Notes under the pieces: model-generated
What the model was told of the DNA's origin: nothing
What the model saw: the letters and a program-made list of their open reading frames with translations, nothing else
Database searches by the model: none
DNA from: Gallibacterium melopsittaci
GTDB lineage: Bacteria > Pseudomonadota > Gammaproteobacteria > Enterobacterales > Pasteurellaceae
NCBI RefSeq assembly: GCF_042433085.1
Contig: NZ_JBHLWA010000040.1
Coordinates: 1 to 49,499, forward strand
Direction of reading: 5' to 3'
DNA length: 49,499 nucleotides
Shown: one piece after another, positions 7,714 through 15,243 of the stretch
How positions within the stretch are numbered: the first letter of the stretch is position 1
Layout of the letters: every line of letters starts with the position of its first letter
Position numbers and translations under genes: made by a program

Positions 7714-9531
7714 ATGACAACATTATATTTATGTGAAAAACCCTCTCAAGGTCGAGATATTGCAAAATTCTTAGGTGCTACACAACGGGGAGATGGCTAT
7801 TTATCAAATCATGACAAATCACTGGTGGTTACTTGGTGTGTCGGTCATTTAGTGGAGCAAGCAGAACCCCATGAGTATGATGAGACCTATAAAATATGGG
7901 ATTTTAATGCGTTACCAATTATTCCTTCTAAATGGCTGATGAAAGTCAAAAAAGAAACCGCAAAACAATACAAGATTGTGATGGGGTTGATTAAAAAAGC
8001 ACAACTTATTGTAATTTCAACTGACCCAGACCGAGAGGGCGAAGTTATCGCTCGTGAATTACTTGATATGTCAAATTATAAAGGTGTCATACAGCGCCTT
8101 TGGTTATCCGCACTAGATGATGGCAGTATTCGCAAAGCACTATCATCTTTGAAATCTGATGCAGATACAAAATCCTTATATTTTGCTGGACTGGCAAGAA
8201 GTCGTGCTGATTGGTTAGTGGGTATGAATCTTACTCGATTATTTACCTTAATTGCACAAAAACAAGGCTATAAAGGTGTCATGAGTGTAGGGCGTGTACA
8301 AAGCCCTACATTGGCTATTGTTGTACAACGTGATCGCGAAATTGCAAATTTTATACCAAAGCCTTTTTGGCAAGTAAAAGTTGATTTAGTGAATAAGCAA
8401 AATCAAATGTTTGCTGCATTTTGGCAAGCACCTGAATCAAATTGCGATGATGAGGGACGCTGTATCGATATGGCAGCCATTAATCAAGTAATGTCAGGGT
8501 TAAATGTGTCATCAACAATGATTGTTGGTAAGATTGAAACAAAGCCCAAATCAGAATCGTCACCTCTCGCTTTTGACTTAGGTACATTACAACAAACTTG
8601 TTCCAAATTATTTGGTATGGGCGCTGCTCAGGTGTTGAAGATTGCTCAGTCATTATATGAAACACATAAAGCAACCACTTATCCGCGAACCGATTGTGGT
8701 TATCTCCCCGAATCGATGATTGCTGAAATTCCAATAGTAATAAAATCATTAATGATAAGCGATCCTGGAATTGAGCAAATCATTTCTACTCTCGATCTCA
8801 CATTACGTTCTCGCATATGGAATGATAGTAAAATTACAGCTCACCACGGCATTATTCCGACAACACAAAAAGTAGATTTAAGCAAAATGGATGATAATGA
8901 ATTAAAAGTCTATCAGCTCATTAGACAACATTACCTTGCTCAATTCTTACCATTGTACAAAGAGGAAAATACGGTAGCTACGTTGGAACATTCTGGACAT
9001 CAATTTGTAGCGAAAGGTAAACGCATCATTCAATTGGGCTGGAAAACGCTATTTACACATGATAAAGCGGATGATGAAGAAAAACAGATTTTACCAATAT
9101 TAAATGAGAAAGATAGTTGCCAAATCAAAGATGCTCAAGTGTTAACATTGAAAACAACTGCACCAAAACGGTACACAGAAGGTACATTAATTGCAGCAAT
9201 GAAAAATGCGGCACGTTTTGTACAAGACGAAAGATTAAAGCAGCGTCTTAGAGAAACGGAGGGGCTGGGAACGGAAGCTACAAGAGCGGATGTAATTGAA
9301 AACTTATTAAAACGTGGCTATTTGAAAAAAGAGAAAAATAATATTGTGTCCACTGAATCCGGTAGTGCTTTAATTGATATTTTACCAGATATTATTAAAG
9401 ATCCTGGTATGACTGCATTGTGGGAGCAAGCTTTAAATGATATAGCCAATAATAAAATGAGTTTAAATGATTTTATGTATAGTCAATCTCAATTTATCCA
9501 GCAAATTATAAAAAAATATTCATTTCAATAA
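7714..9531 (+). CDS. topB: DNA topoisomerase III (type IA)
   Basis: 605-aa type IA topoisomerase. The TOPRIM domain opens it ('LYLCEKPSQGRDIAKFLG', with 'STDPDREGEVIAREL' holding the acidic residues near 108-122). The catalytic tyrosine lies in 'TTYPRTDCGYLPESM' at about residue 320, the usual TopB motif. 'GRVQSPTLAIVV' and 'GLGTEATRADVIENLLKRGY' are further family motifs. No zinc-finger tail is present, as in E. coli TopB-like ICE enzymes. It probably resolves intermediates during replication or transfer of the element. A canonical member of the module with SSB and TIGR03761. Confidence 0.95.
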   Translation: MTTLYLCEKPSQGRDIAKFLGATQRGDGYLSNHDKSLVVTWCVGHLVEQAEPHEYDETYKIWDFNALPIIPSKWLMKVKKETAKQYKIVMGLIKKAQLIVISTDPDREGEVIARELLDMSNYKGVIQRLWLSALDDGSIRKALSSLKSDADTKSLYFAGLARSRADWLVGMNLTRLFTLIAQKQGYKGVMSVGRVQSPTLAIVVQRDREIANFIPKPFWQVKVDLVNKQNQMFAAFWQAPESNCDDEGRCIDMAAINQVMSGLNVSSTMIVGKIETKPKSESSPLAFDLGTLQQTCSKLFGMGAAQVLKIAQSLYETHKATTYPRTDCGYLPESMIAEIPIVIKSLMISDPGIEQIISTLDLTLRSRIWNDSKITAHHGIIPTTQKVDLSKMDDNELKVYQLIRQHYLAQFLPLYKEENTVATLEHSGHQFVAKGKRIIQLGWKTLFTHDKADDEEKQILPILNEKDSCQIKDAQVLTLKTTAPKRYTEGTLIAAMKNAARFVQDERLKQRLRETEGLGTEATRADVIENLLKRGYLKKEKNNIVSTESGSALIDILPDIIKDPGMTALWEQALNDIANNKMSLNDFMYSQSQFIQQIIKKYSFQ

Positions 9532-10186
9532 AAAAATATTTGAAAATACCATATTTCGTTTTAAAATATATTATAAAGTAATGATACATCTTATAGTGTT
9601 GGGTAACTTCTAGAGATGTATTAAAACCGTTTGAAGTAAAGTACTTGAATTTACTGAGCATTTTGAAATACGGTTTCTCTTAAGAGTAAATGCAATTCAT
9701 CAATAAATACATTTAATTTATCTCTGTCGTAAAGTTTTTATTATTTCTATTTTATGTGTATTAATATAAAAACAATAAAAACTTTACGACTATTTTATCA
9801 TTACCAATGAACAATGGTGAAAAATGTTCTCCTTTTGTACAGTATGTGCCACCGTTTATCTGATCAAGGCGAATTATGATCAGAAGAAGTTATCTTCTTT
9901 TTCGTCTACATCAATTTGCCATCTGTATTAGTCGTAGCAGATGGCTTCTTATTTTCTTTTGTATGTAAACTCTCTCTTTCTTTTTATCTATTTTTTATAA
10001 CTAAAAAAAAATTTAAATTTCACCATATCTCTGTTTCAATAATGTCATTAAATCGCTATCGTAGGTAGCATTTAAAACCAAGCACTGACCTGTAATGTGC
10101 TGATATCTTTATTTGATATAAATGGTCGCCTTTAAGCTATATGCTTACTCACTTTTTATAGTGATATTTATGTTTTTACTTTCATC
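9532..10186. other. Gene-free stretch with several strong hairpins (candidate ncRNA or oriT/ori)
   Basis: No convincing reading frame. Perfect inverted repeats stand out. A 17-bp pair lies at 9726-9742 and 9774-9790 (GTCGTAAAGTTTTTATT and its complement) around a 31-base loop. Then come TCTGATCA/TGATCAGA (9859-9866/9877-9884), AGAAGA/TCTTCT followed by TTTT (9882-9887/9893-9898), and GCCATCTG/CAGATGGC (9918-9925/9938-9945) followed by a T-rich stretch. The last three stacked hairpins look like a structured RNA ending in a terminator; the 17-bp pair could be a DNA site. Confidence 0.5.
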
Positions 10187-10260
10187 ACCCAAAATAACGG
10201 GAAACACTTTTCCCTTTATTGCGGGGTAAATATGTTTCCCTTATGTTTATGTATTAATTC
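10187..10260 (+). promoter_or_regulatory. Competing-hairpin leader L1, upstream of the STY4534-like gene
   Basis: Ordered elements: A ACCC (10187-10190), B GGGAAACA (10199-10206), C TTTCCC (10209-10214), D GGGT (10224-10227), E TGTTTCCC (10233-10240) then a T-rich run. A pairs with D and B with C as a nested hairpin, while B pairs even better with E (8 bp). Four other genes in this block have the same layout. Confidence 0.6.
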
Positions 10261-10272
10261 CGGAGAAACATT

Positions 10273-10785
10273 ATGAATATTCAATATTTCAATTTATATA
10301 CTAATGGTATAGGTTATATAAACCAAATTCAGAAAATAGATACAGAAGAATCTACTAATTCTTTTTTTACCTGTCGAATCTCTGCTCTTGTAGGTAATAA
10401 TACCAATATTAAATATCGTTCATTTGATACGATTATCTCTAACAAAGATGTAGAAAAATTAGTTCTACGTTGCCAACAAGCTGTTAATCAAGGCAAAAAA
10501 GTTCTTATTTCATTTGTATTATCCGATATTTGGTATGAAACTTTTCTTCATAAGAAAAATGGGAAGTATTATAAAAAAGGAGATCCTGGTGTTTCATTAA
10601 AAGCATATTTGATCAAAATAAACATGATCAAAATTGACGGTGAAACTAAATATCTTTCCGATCAAGATATTCATACTAAAAATAATATCACAATAGCCTC
10701 TGATAAAAATAATGTGAATTCTGCAACAAGCAAAAAGAAATCAACAAAAAAGATTTCTAAACTTATTAATGAGGATTCATTTTAA
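10273..10785 (+). CDS. STY4534-family ICE replication protein (DUF3577)
   Basis: 170 aa. The DUF3577 pattern runs through residues 1-130: 'YFNLYTNGIGYINQIQKI', 'VEKLVLRCQQAVNQGKKVLI', 'LSDIWYETF', 'GDPGVSLKAYLIKINMIKID'. The family is widespread in SPI-7/PFGI-1-type islands and is annotated as an ICE replication protein, without known biochemistry. The C-terminal ~40 residues are a lysine/serine-rich tail. The start follows CCGGAGAAACATT. It is preceded by structured leader L1, so expression may be controlled in the mRNA. Confidence 0.8.
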   Translation: MNIQYFNLYTNGIGYINQIQKIDTEESTNSFFTCRISALVGNNTNIKYRSFDTIISNKDVEKLVLRCQQAVNQGKKVLISFVLSDIWYETFLHKKNGKYYKKGDPGVSLKAYLIKINMIKIDGETKYLSDQDIHTKNNITIASDKNNVNSATSKKKSTKKISKLINEDSF

Positions 10786-10903
10786 TTTTTAATCAGAATA
10801 TATCAATACAAATAAAGTCTTTTCTCATCAACTGCTTTAAATAATTATTAATAAGCAAATTCTTATATGCGTTAACTAATCTATCCCCAAAAAGGAAAAT
10901 ATT

Positions 10904-11239
10904 ATGTTTTCACAATTTAACGATCTATTTCATCCTTATTTAGAAGAATGGAATAAAATTCTAGCATTTTATGATGATTGCGTTACAGAAGCAGATGTAA
11001 TGCAACGTTCAAAAAAATCAGGATCTAATTCTATATTTGATATTTATCTTAATATTATTATAGAACGTATCATTAAACATTTTTGTGATCAATTAAACAT
11101 CGAGGAAAAAGATGCTTACTTTTATTTTTATCTGAATAGCTGTGATTCGCAATTCTATATTAATGGTATTCTCATCGACTCCTATAATACTTACCAAAAT
11201 GTATTAACTATGTTTCAAAAGATTATTAACGAATCTTAA
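10904..11239 (+). CDS. Small acidic ICE protein, paralogue of the gene at 13130
   Basis: 111 aa, no function recognised. It aligns by eye over its whole length with the 109-aa product at 13130: shared are EW-x-x-IL, a D-x-V segment, 'IYLNIIIERIIKHFCDQ' against 'IYQNLVLDRIISHFCDE', 'EE' then 'NSCDSQFYINGI' against 'NSIDTHLVINGW'. Acidic and probably soluble. ATG at 10904 follows AAAAAGGAAAATATT. Unlike most genes in the block it has no competing-hairpin leader that I can see. Confidence 0.7.
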   Translation: MFSQFNDLFHPYLEEWNKILAFYDDCVTEADVMQRSKKSGSNSIFDIYLNIIIERIIKHFCDQLNIEEKDAYFYFYLNSCDSQFYINGILIDSYNTYQNVLTMFQKIINES

Positions 11240-11256
11240 TAAGATCTTTATTGTTA

Positions 11257-11325
11257 CCCTCACCAAGGAACACTTTCCCTCGTGAGGGAAGTGTTCTCTA
11301 TAATTGTTATTTAGTAACACTTAAT
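11257..11325 (+). promoter_or_regulatory. Competing-hairpin leader L2, upstream of the DUF3560 gene
   Basis: Elements: A CCCTCAC (11257-11263), B GAACACTT (11268-11275), C TTTCCCT (11274-11280), D GTGAGGG (11282-11288), E AAGTGTTC (11289-11296). A:D pairs over 7 bp and B:E over 8 bp. The base sequence differs from the other leaders while the pairing order is kept, so the structure appears to be what is conserved. Confidence 0.6.
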
Positions 11326-11336
11326 GGAGAAATTTC

Positions 11337-11978
11337 ATGAATACTTACTCAAAATTTGCACCTAATGTCTTTGTTGCAAGATGCCCTGAAATGCACGCAA
11401 AAGGTGAAATTATCACCTTAACAAGTAAATATGGCAAAGAAACAGAAGTTGAAATCTATAACCTTGTAAAACAGCAAGAGGGATTTTTCTTCTATTCTTT
11501 TGTTCGTTGTGATGGATTAAACCGTCAAACGTACGCAATGAAAAAGGCTCAACGTTATCAAGATTGTGCGGATAATGCTTCCACACGAAGCAATCAGTAC
11601 ATTGAAGCAGCGAATGAAGGACGAGAGTTTCTTTCGCTTGGTGAACCTATTAAAGTAGGACACCATAGTGAAAAACGCCATAGAGCATTGATTGAACGTA
11701 ATGCAAGACGTATGGATAAAGCCATTCAAGAAATGCAAAAAGCAGAACAATATGAGGATAAAATCCCTTATTGGCAAGCAAAAGCTGAGACTGTTGATTT
11801 ATCTATGCCAGAAAGTCTAGAATATTTTTTGTTTGAATTGGCACAAGCCAAAGCTAAACATCAGGAGTTAAAAAATAATCCTGAAAAACGGACGCATACT
11901 TATTCGTTAACTTATGCTAAAAAAGCTGTTAATGAGTTAATGAAAAAAGTTGAGTTAGCTCGACGCCTTTGGGCATAA
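11337..11978 (+). CDS. DUF3560 family protein
   Basis: 213 aa. The N-terminal ~60 residues form a short domain; the DUF3560 hallmark follows: 'GEPIKVGHHSEKRHRALIER' at about residues 100-119, then a helical, lysine/glutamate-rich part ('NARRMDKAIQEMQKAEQYED') that may form coiled coil. DUF3560 proteins are common on conjugative elements next to antirestriction and RadC genes; role unknown. VapD-like gene starts 20 bp downstream without its own leader, so the two are probably co-transcribed. Confidence 0.75.
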   Translation: MNTYSKFAPNVFVARCPEMHAKGEIITLTSKYGKETEVEIYNLVKQQEGFFFYSFVRCDGLNRQTYAMKKAQRYQDCADNASTRSNQYIEAANEGREFLSLGEPIKVGHHSEKRHRALIERNARRMDKAIQEMQKAEQYEDKIPYWQAKAETVDLSMPESLEYFLFELAQAKAKHQELKNNPEKRTHTYSLTYAKKAVNELMKKVELARRLWA

Positions 11979-11998
11979 ATTGACTATAAGGAACGATT

Positions 11999-12442
11999 AT
12001 GGATCGTACTCTTATTGTGTTTGATATGGATACTCATTGTCTAGAACAAAATTATCACAACATTAGTTGGCGTAATGCGTATTCAGACATTCAACGTATC
12101 TTAAAAAAACACGGTTTTACGAATATTCAGGGTACTGTTTATTTAAGTGATATTGGTATAAAACAAGCTCACGGTACATTAGCGTTACAAGAAGTTGCTG
12201 TACGCTATGAGTGGTTTGCCAAATGTGCATCTAATATTCAATTTTATGATCTAAAAGATGATTTTAATGCACAATTTATTGTAGATGGCGTACAGGCAGC
12301 AAGAGAAACGTTTAAACGTTCTCTTGAAGCATTAAGAAAAGAACTTCTAGATGCAGGTCTTTCTCCAACAAAAGTTGAAGAAATTATCGGAAAAAGAGCT
12401 TTTTCACTACAATACCTACAAGAAAATCAACTTATTAAATAG
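11999..12442 (+). CDS. vapD: VapD-like endoribonuclease toxin homologue, no cognate antitoxin seen
   Basis: 147 aa. The first ~95 residues follow VapD: an Asp-containing start ('TLIVFDMD', the place of the catalytic Asp in the ferredoxin/Cas2-like fold), 'AYSDIQRILKKHGFTNIQGT', 'VYLSDI', and 'YEWFAKCASNIQFYDLKDD'. Classical VapD ends there; this one has an added helical C-terminal stretch of ~45 residues. VapD in Haemophilus is an mRNA interferase paired with VapX. No VapX-sized gene lies next to it; the neighbours are a DUF3560 gene 20 bp upstream and the structured leader L3 downstream. Activity is inferred only. Confidence 0.75.
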   Translation: MDRTLIVFDMDTHCLEQNYHNISWRNAYSDIQRILKKHGFTNIQGTVYLSDIGIKQAHGTLALQEVAVRYEWFAKCASNIQFYDLKDDFNAQFIVDGVQAARETFKRSLEALRKELLDAGLSPTKVEEIIGKRAFSLQYLQENQLIK

Positions 12443-12463
12443 TTTAACCTTTCATTATTACCT

Positions 12464-12515
12464 ACCCACTAGGGAAACATAATTCCCTATGGGTATTGTG
12501 TTTCCCTCTTTTATT
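12464..12515 (+). promoter_or_regulatory. Competing-hairpin leader L3, upstream of gene at 12532
   Basis: A ACCCA (12464-12468), B AGGGAAACA (12471-12479), C TTCCCTA (12483-12489), D TGGGT (12490-12494), E TGTTTCCCT (12499-12507) followed by CTTTTATTT. A+B pairs with C+D in one long hairpin with a one-base bulge; alternatively B pairs with E over 9 perfect bp. The clearest member of the family. Confidence 0.65.
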
Positions 12516-12531
12516 TCTTAGGAGAAACACA

Positions 12532-13044
12532 ATGAATACCTTAACAAATTACTTTCAAAAACGTTTAATTGAATTTGGCTTTCCAATGGACTTAAATATT
12601 GAATATTCTCTAAGCCATTGCCAAGGAGATGGTGTTGCTTTCTATGGCGATATTCGTTACGAAGATTTTTTAAATCTTTTTAAACATATCTATCCAAATG
12701 AGCAGCGTAAATACCAAATGTTTAAGCGTTTAATCAGTGCTATCTTTGGCTGGGAAGCTCTTTTTTACGACACGATTAGTATCGTGGGAAATTCATTCAG
12801 TTGGCGATATTCACATTGGAACACTATGAAACTCGATGCACCTTGTTCTGATGATCTTCTGTTCTTTTGTGATAAGAATCTTCAAACAGAATGGTATTTT
12901 CCTAAACAATACGTATCAAGATATAAGGCACTCTGGAATGATTTTATTTATGATCTGCAAGTATATATTCAAGATGTGTCTCGACAATTAGAGACTGAAG
13001 GATATAGATTACTTGAATCAACACTTTATCAAAAGGAAATATAA
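12532..13044 (+). CDS. Conserved ICE/phage-type hypothetical protein
   Basis: 170 aa from the ATG behind AGGAGAAACACA; an in-frame upstream start would run through leader L3 and is unlikely. The motif 'YSLSHCQGDGVAFYG' (about residues 22-36) recurs in many phage and ICE hypothetical proteins and suggests a shared fold, but I cannot assign a function. The rest is aromatic-rich with a helical C-terminus ('LQVYIQDVSRQLETEGYRLL'). It lies in the leader-controlled block between the VapD-like and acidic protein genes. Confidence 0.65.
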   Translation: MNTLTNYFQKRLIEFGFPMDLNIEYSLSHCQGDGVAFYGDIRYEDFLNLFKHIYPNEQRKYQMFKRLISAIFGWEALFYDTISIVGNSFSWRYSHWNTMKLDAPCSDDLLFFCDKNLQTEWYFPKQYVSRYKALWNDFIYDLQVYIQDVSRQLETEGYRLLESTLYQKEI

Positions 13045-13065
13045 TCAATCTTGTTTTAGGTTTAC

Positions 13066-13115
13066 TCATCAGGGAAATATTATTCTCTGGTGAATATAGT
13101 GTTTCCCTATTTTAT
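13066..13115 (+). promoter_or_regulatory. Competing-hairpin leader L4, upstream of gene at 13130
   Basis: TCATCAGGGAA (13066-13076) pairs with TTCTCTGGTGA (13083-13093) over 11 bp when two G-U pairs are allowed; the same AGGGAAA (from 13071) can instead pair with TTTCCCT (13102-13108), which is followed by ATTTTATTT. Same arrangement as L1-L3 and L5. Confidence 0.6.
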
Positions 13116-13129
13116 TTAGGAGAATTGCT

Positions 13130-13459
13130 ATGTCTTATTTCGATATTTATCGTAATTGTTCACCAAAATATGATGAATGGGAAGAAATCCTCAATCATTA
13201 TCAAGATTATGTTGAAGATGAAGATATTTGGAAAATCGCTAGAGAAAGTAAAGAATTACCTATATTAGGTAATATTTATCAAAACTTAGTTTTAGATCGA
13301 ATCATATCTCATTTTTGTGATGAAACTGGTGTTGAGGAAGAGGATTTAGATATCTTTCTTTTTATCAATTCCATTGATACGCATCTTGTTATTAATGGAT
13401 GGGATATTTGTACAGTTGCAGATTATTGGGGCTGTATAGATAAATTTAAGAAAAAATAG
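13130..13459 (+). CDS. Small acidic ICE protein, paralogue of the gene at 10904
   Basis: 109 aa, strongly acidic in the first half. Clear similarity to the 10904 product over its full length (shared 'RII-x-HFCD', 'EE-x-D', 'NS-x-D', 'ING'), so an old duplication within the block. No function recognised. The start follows TTAGGAGAATTGCT, directly behind leader L4. The two paralogues differ in control: only this one has the structured leader. Confidence 0.7.
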   Translation: MSYFDIYRNCSPKYDEWEEILNHYQDYVEDEDIWKIARESKELPILGNIYQNLVLDRIISHFCDETGVEEEDLDIFLFINSIDTHLVINGWDICTVADYWGCIDKFKKK

Positions 13460-13489
13460 AAGAAGATAATTAATTTTTCTATTTCATCA

Positions 13490-13538
13490 CCCAAGCGGGA
13501 ATACTCCCGTTTGGGCGGTATTCCCTTTTTTATTTTTT
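13490..13538 (+). promoter_or_regulatory. Competing-hairpin leader L5, upstream of the RadC-like gene
   Basis: CCCAAGCGGGA (13490-13500) pairs with TCCCGTTTGGG (13505-13515) over 11 bp with one G-U pair. Alternatively GGGAATAC (13497-13504) pairs with GTATTCCC (13518-13525), which is directly followed by TTTTTTATTTTTT. This copy has the best terminator-like T run, supporting an attenuation-type switch. Confidence 0.65.
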
Positions 13539-13557
13539 AAATTAGAGGAAGACCGAT

Positions 13558-14031
13558 ATGAATTTAACTGCGGAACAAAAATTAACTATTAATAATGCTT
13601 TAGCTTGTCTTGAATGTATTATGGAGGAATCTCCAGTATATCAATCTGATTCGCCAATGTTAACTTCTTCTGAACTTGCAGCTAATTATTGTCGATTGAA
13701 GATTGGGGCAGAAACAAGAGAAGTGGTTCTAGTATTATTTTTGTCTAATCAGCACAAGCTGCTTTGTGCAGATATCATATTCAAAGGCATTATCAATCAA
13801 GCCAGTATATCTCCTAGAGATATTATTAAGAAAGCGTTGGAGGTAAATGCTGCGGCAATGATCATTGCACATAATCATCCATCAGGTGATGTCACGCCAA
13901 GTAATGCTGATTTTACCATTACTAAAAAACTAAAAGCAGCTTGCGAATTATTTGACATTCGGCTTTTAGATCATTTAGTGGTATCGATGAAAGATGTTTA
14001 TTCTTTCGTTGAACACGATGATATGGCTTAG
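13558..14031 (+). CDS. radC: RadC-like JAB-domain protein (ICE type)
   Basis: 157 aa: the JAB1/MPN-type core without the N-terminal HhH part of chromosomal RadC. The metal-binding motif is intact: 'MIIAHNHPSGDVTPSNAD' (HxHP...S...D) at about residues 101-118, followed by 'LFDIRLLDHLVVS'. Short RadC-like proteins are typical of integrative elements beside antirestriction and DUF3560 genes; proposed roles are in DNA metabolism or isopeptide cleavage, none proven. Last gene of the block, closed by a textbook terminator. Confidence 0.85.
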   Translation: MNLTAEQKLTINNALACLECIMEESPVYQSDSPMLTSSELAANYCRLKIGAETREVVLVLFLSNQHKLLCADIIFKGIINQASISPRDIIKKALEVNAAAMIIAHNHPSGDVTPSNADFTITKKLKAACELFDIRLLDHLVVSMKDVYSFVEHDDMA

Positions 14032-14046
14032 CTTTAATTTGTCAAC

Positions 14047-14072
14047 AAAAGCGACTTCGGTCGCTTTTTTAT
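14047..14072 (+). terminator. Rho-independent terminator after radC
   Basis: AAAAGCGAC (14047-14055), TTCG tetraloop, GTCGCTTTT (14060-14068) plus further Ts. A strong, canonical intrinsic terminator. Confidence 0.92.
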
Positions 14073-14139
14073 TTACCAGCTCTTATTTCCTAAAAAGAAA
14101 TTTCAACGTACAAATATATTCTCTTATAGTTATCAAGAT

Positions 14140-14801
14140 CTAAAAATAGAGTGTTTTCACTTCGTTATATATCCTTAGCGTTTTATAAGGCTCACTCTTC
14201 TCATCTTCAAAATGATTTTGAACAATTCCTGAAATAATATCTGCTAACTGGACACCTAGATGACATTTACTATCACACTGTGTAGTATGGATAATCGTTT
14301 TAGCACCTAATTCAAACCAAATCGATGTTTGCAGATAATCATGTAATGAATTCCCACTTTCAACTTTTATTGCTCATTGATCCACATTGAAAATAACTTC
14401 ATCATATCTAGCAAACTCTCTAGCTAGCAGAAGTTTTATCATATAATTATATAACTTATTTGGGTCTTTTCGGATATGAGGCATTACTTTTTCTTTATAT
14501 ACAGTAATACAAAAATATTGAAGATCATTTCCTAATTTATTTTTTTAATCAACTAATTTTTGTGCTATCCAAAGGCGATGTTCTGATTCTAGATTGGCCC
14601 ATTTAACTTCTTTATTGGTTTGGTAGGAGTCTTTGTTTTTCTATACAAATCTTTCATCAACCGTTTAAGTAAATGACGTTTATCATGATTAACTACGATT
14701 GCAGCAATCGTTAAATAACGACTTGATCCACCTTGACGATAAGGTGCGTCAAACTTCCATCCAAGATCTCCGCTTTCATCAAGATAAACTGAAATTTGCA
14801 T
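14140..14801 (-). pseudogene. DUF3800 family protein, broken by a frameshift and two stops
   Basis: The N-terminal frame (14589-14801) gives 'MQISVYLDESGDLGWKF', the DxxG start typical of DUF3800 (an RNase H-like fold with a putative metal site). Near 14600 the frame shifts; in the next frame 'EVKWANLESEHRLWIAQKLVD' (split here: ends in a stop) is followed by two further open segments. One ends 'DEVIFNVDQ' at a TGA, then comes 'SGNSLHDYLQTSIWFELGA' and 'CHLGVQLADIISGIVQNHF', the family's C-terminal motif. Thus one frameshift, a TAA and a TGA interrupt what was a ~220-aa gene. It lies on the strand opposite to its neighbours and was probably inactivated recently, since the motifs are intact. 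Confidence 0.8.
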
Positions 14802-14828
14802 TCTAATGATCCTTTAATACAAATAATT

Positions 14829-14860
14829 AAGCCACCAATTTATCATAAAACTGGTGGCTT
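14829..14860 (-). terminator. Hairpin between structured RNA candidate and DUF3800 pseudogene
   Basis: AAGCCACCA (14829-14837) pairs perfectly with TGGTGGCTT (14852-14860) across a 14-base loop. On the - strand it follows the RNA candidate and precedes an AT-rich run, so it may end that transcript. Confidence 0.6.
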
Positions 14861-14865
14861 GAAAA

Positions 14866-14960
14866 CTTGGGCGACAGCCCCTAATGCTGACGTACTTCAC
14901 ATACGCTTACGATACAGAAACCGCTTCGCAGTTTAACTAGGATTTACCCGTCGCTCCGTA
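14866..14960 (-). ncRNA. Structured RNA candidate upstream of DUF3800 (possible DUF3800-type motif)
   Basis: A GC-rich island in AT-rich surroundings, upstream of the DUF3800 pseudogene on the same strand. Read on the - strand, GCGAC (14954-14950) closes with GTCGC (14875-14871). Inside are AAACTGC-GAA-GCGGTTT, a 7-bp hairpin with one G-U pair, and CGTA-N7-TACG. Several conserved RNA motifs named DUF3800-I to -XI are known to accompany DUF3800 genes, so this is a plausible member, but I cannot say which class. It could also be an unrelated promoter-proximal RNA. Confidence 0.5.
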
Positions 14961-15243
14961 TTATTATACCCAAAAAAACCAATATCACAACATTATTTTC
15001 CTTGTCAACATATTGTATTTTTCCAACTACGAATGATTTAAACAAGACTGCAAATTAACAGTGAACTTTCGTTATTCTGAGTCGGAGAAAAAAGAAATGT
15101 GAATTAATGAAACATCATAACTAACTGCTCTTAAAACGCAATTTTTTTAATTATTTTCGATAATTAATTTCTTGTTCATTTTTCACAGTGTCTTTTCTAT
15201 TTTTGTTCCATCTTTAATCGTCAACCATTTGGAGATGAACAAA
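14961..15243. other. Gene-free stretch before the first transfer operon
   Basis: AT-rich, with no supported reading frame and no strong hairpin. It must contain the promoter of the PilL-to-TIGR03755 operon, but I cannot pick a convincing -35/-10 pair. Confidence 0.4.

Noticed and set aside
14829..14960. tRNA or att site in the GC-rich island before the transfer operon
   Set aside because: No cloverleaf or T-loop sequence can be drawn; stems match a different structured RNA on the - strand.
15172..15243. N-terminal extension of the PilL-like protein from an earlier start
   Set aside because: It would place the lipoprotein signal inside the protein; ATG at 15244 fits signal and family length.
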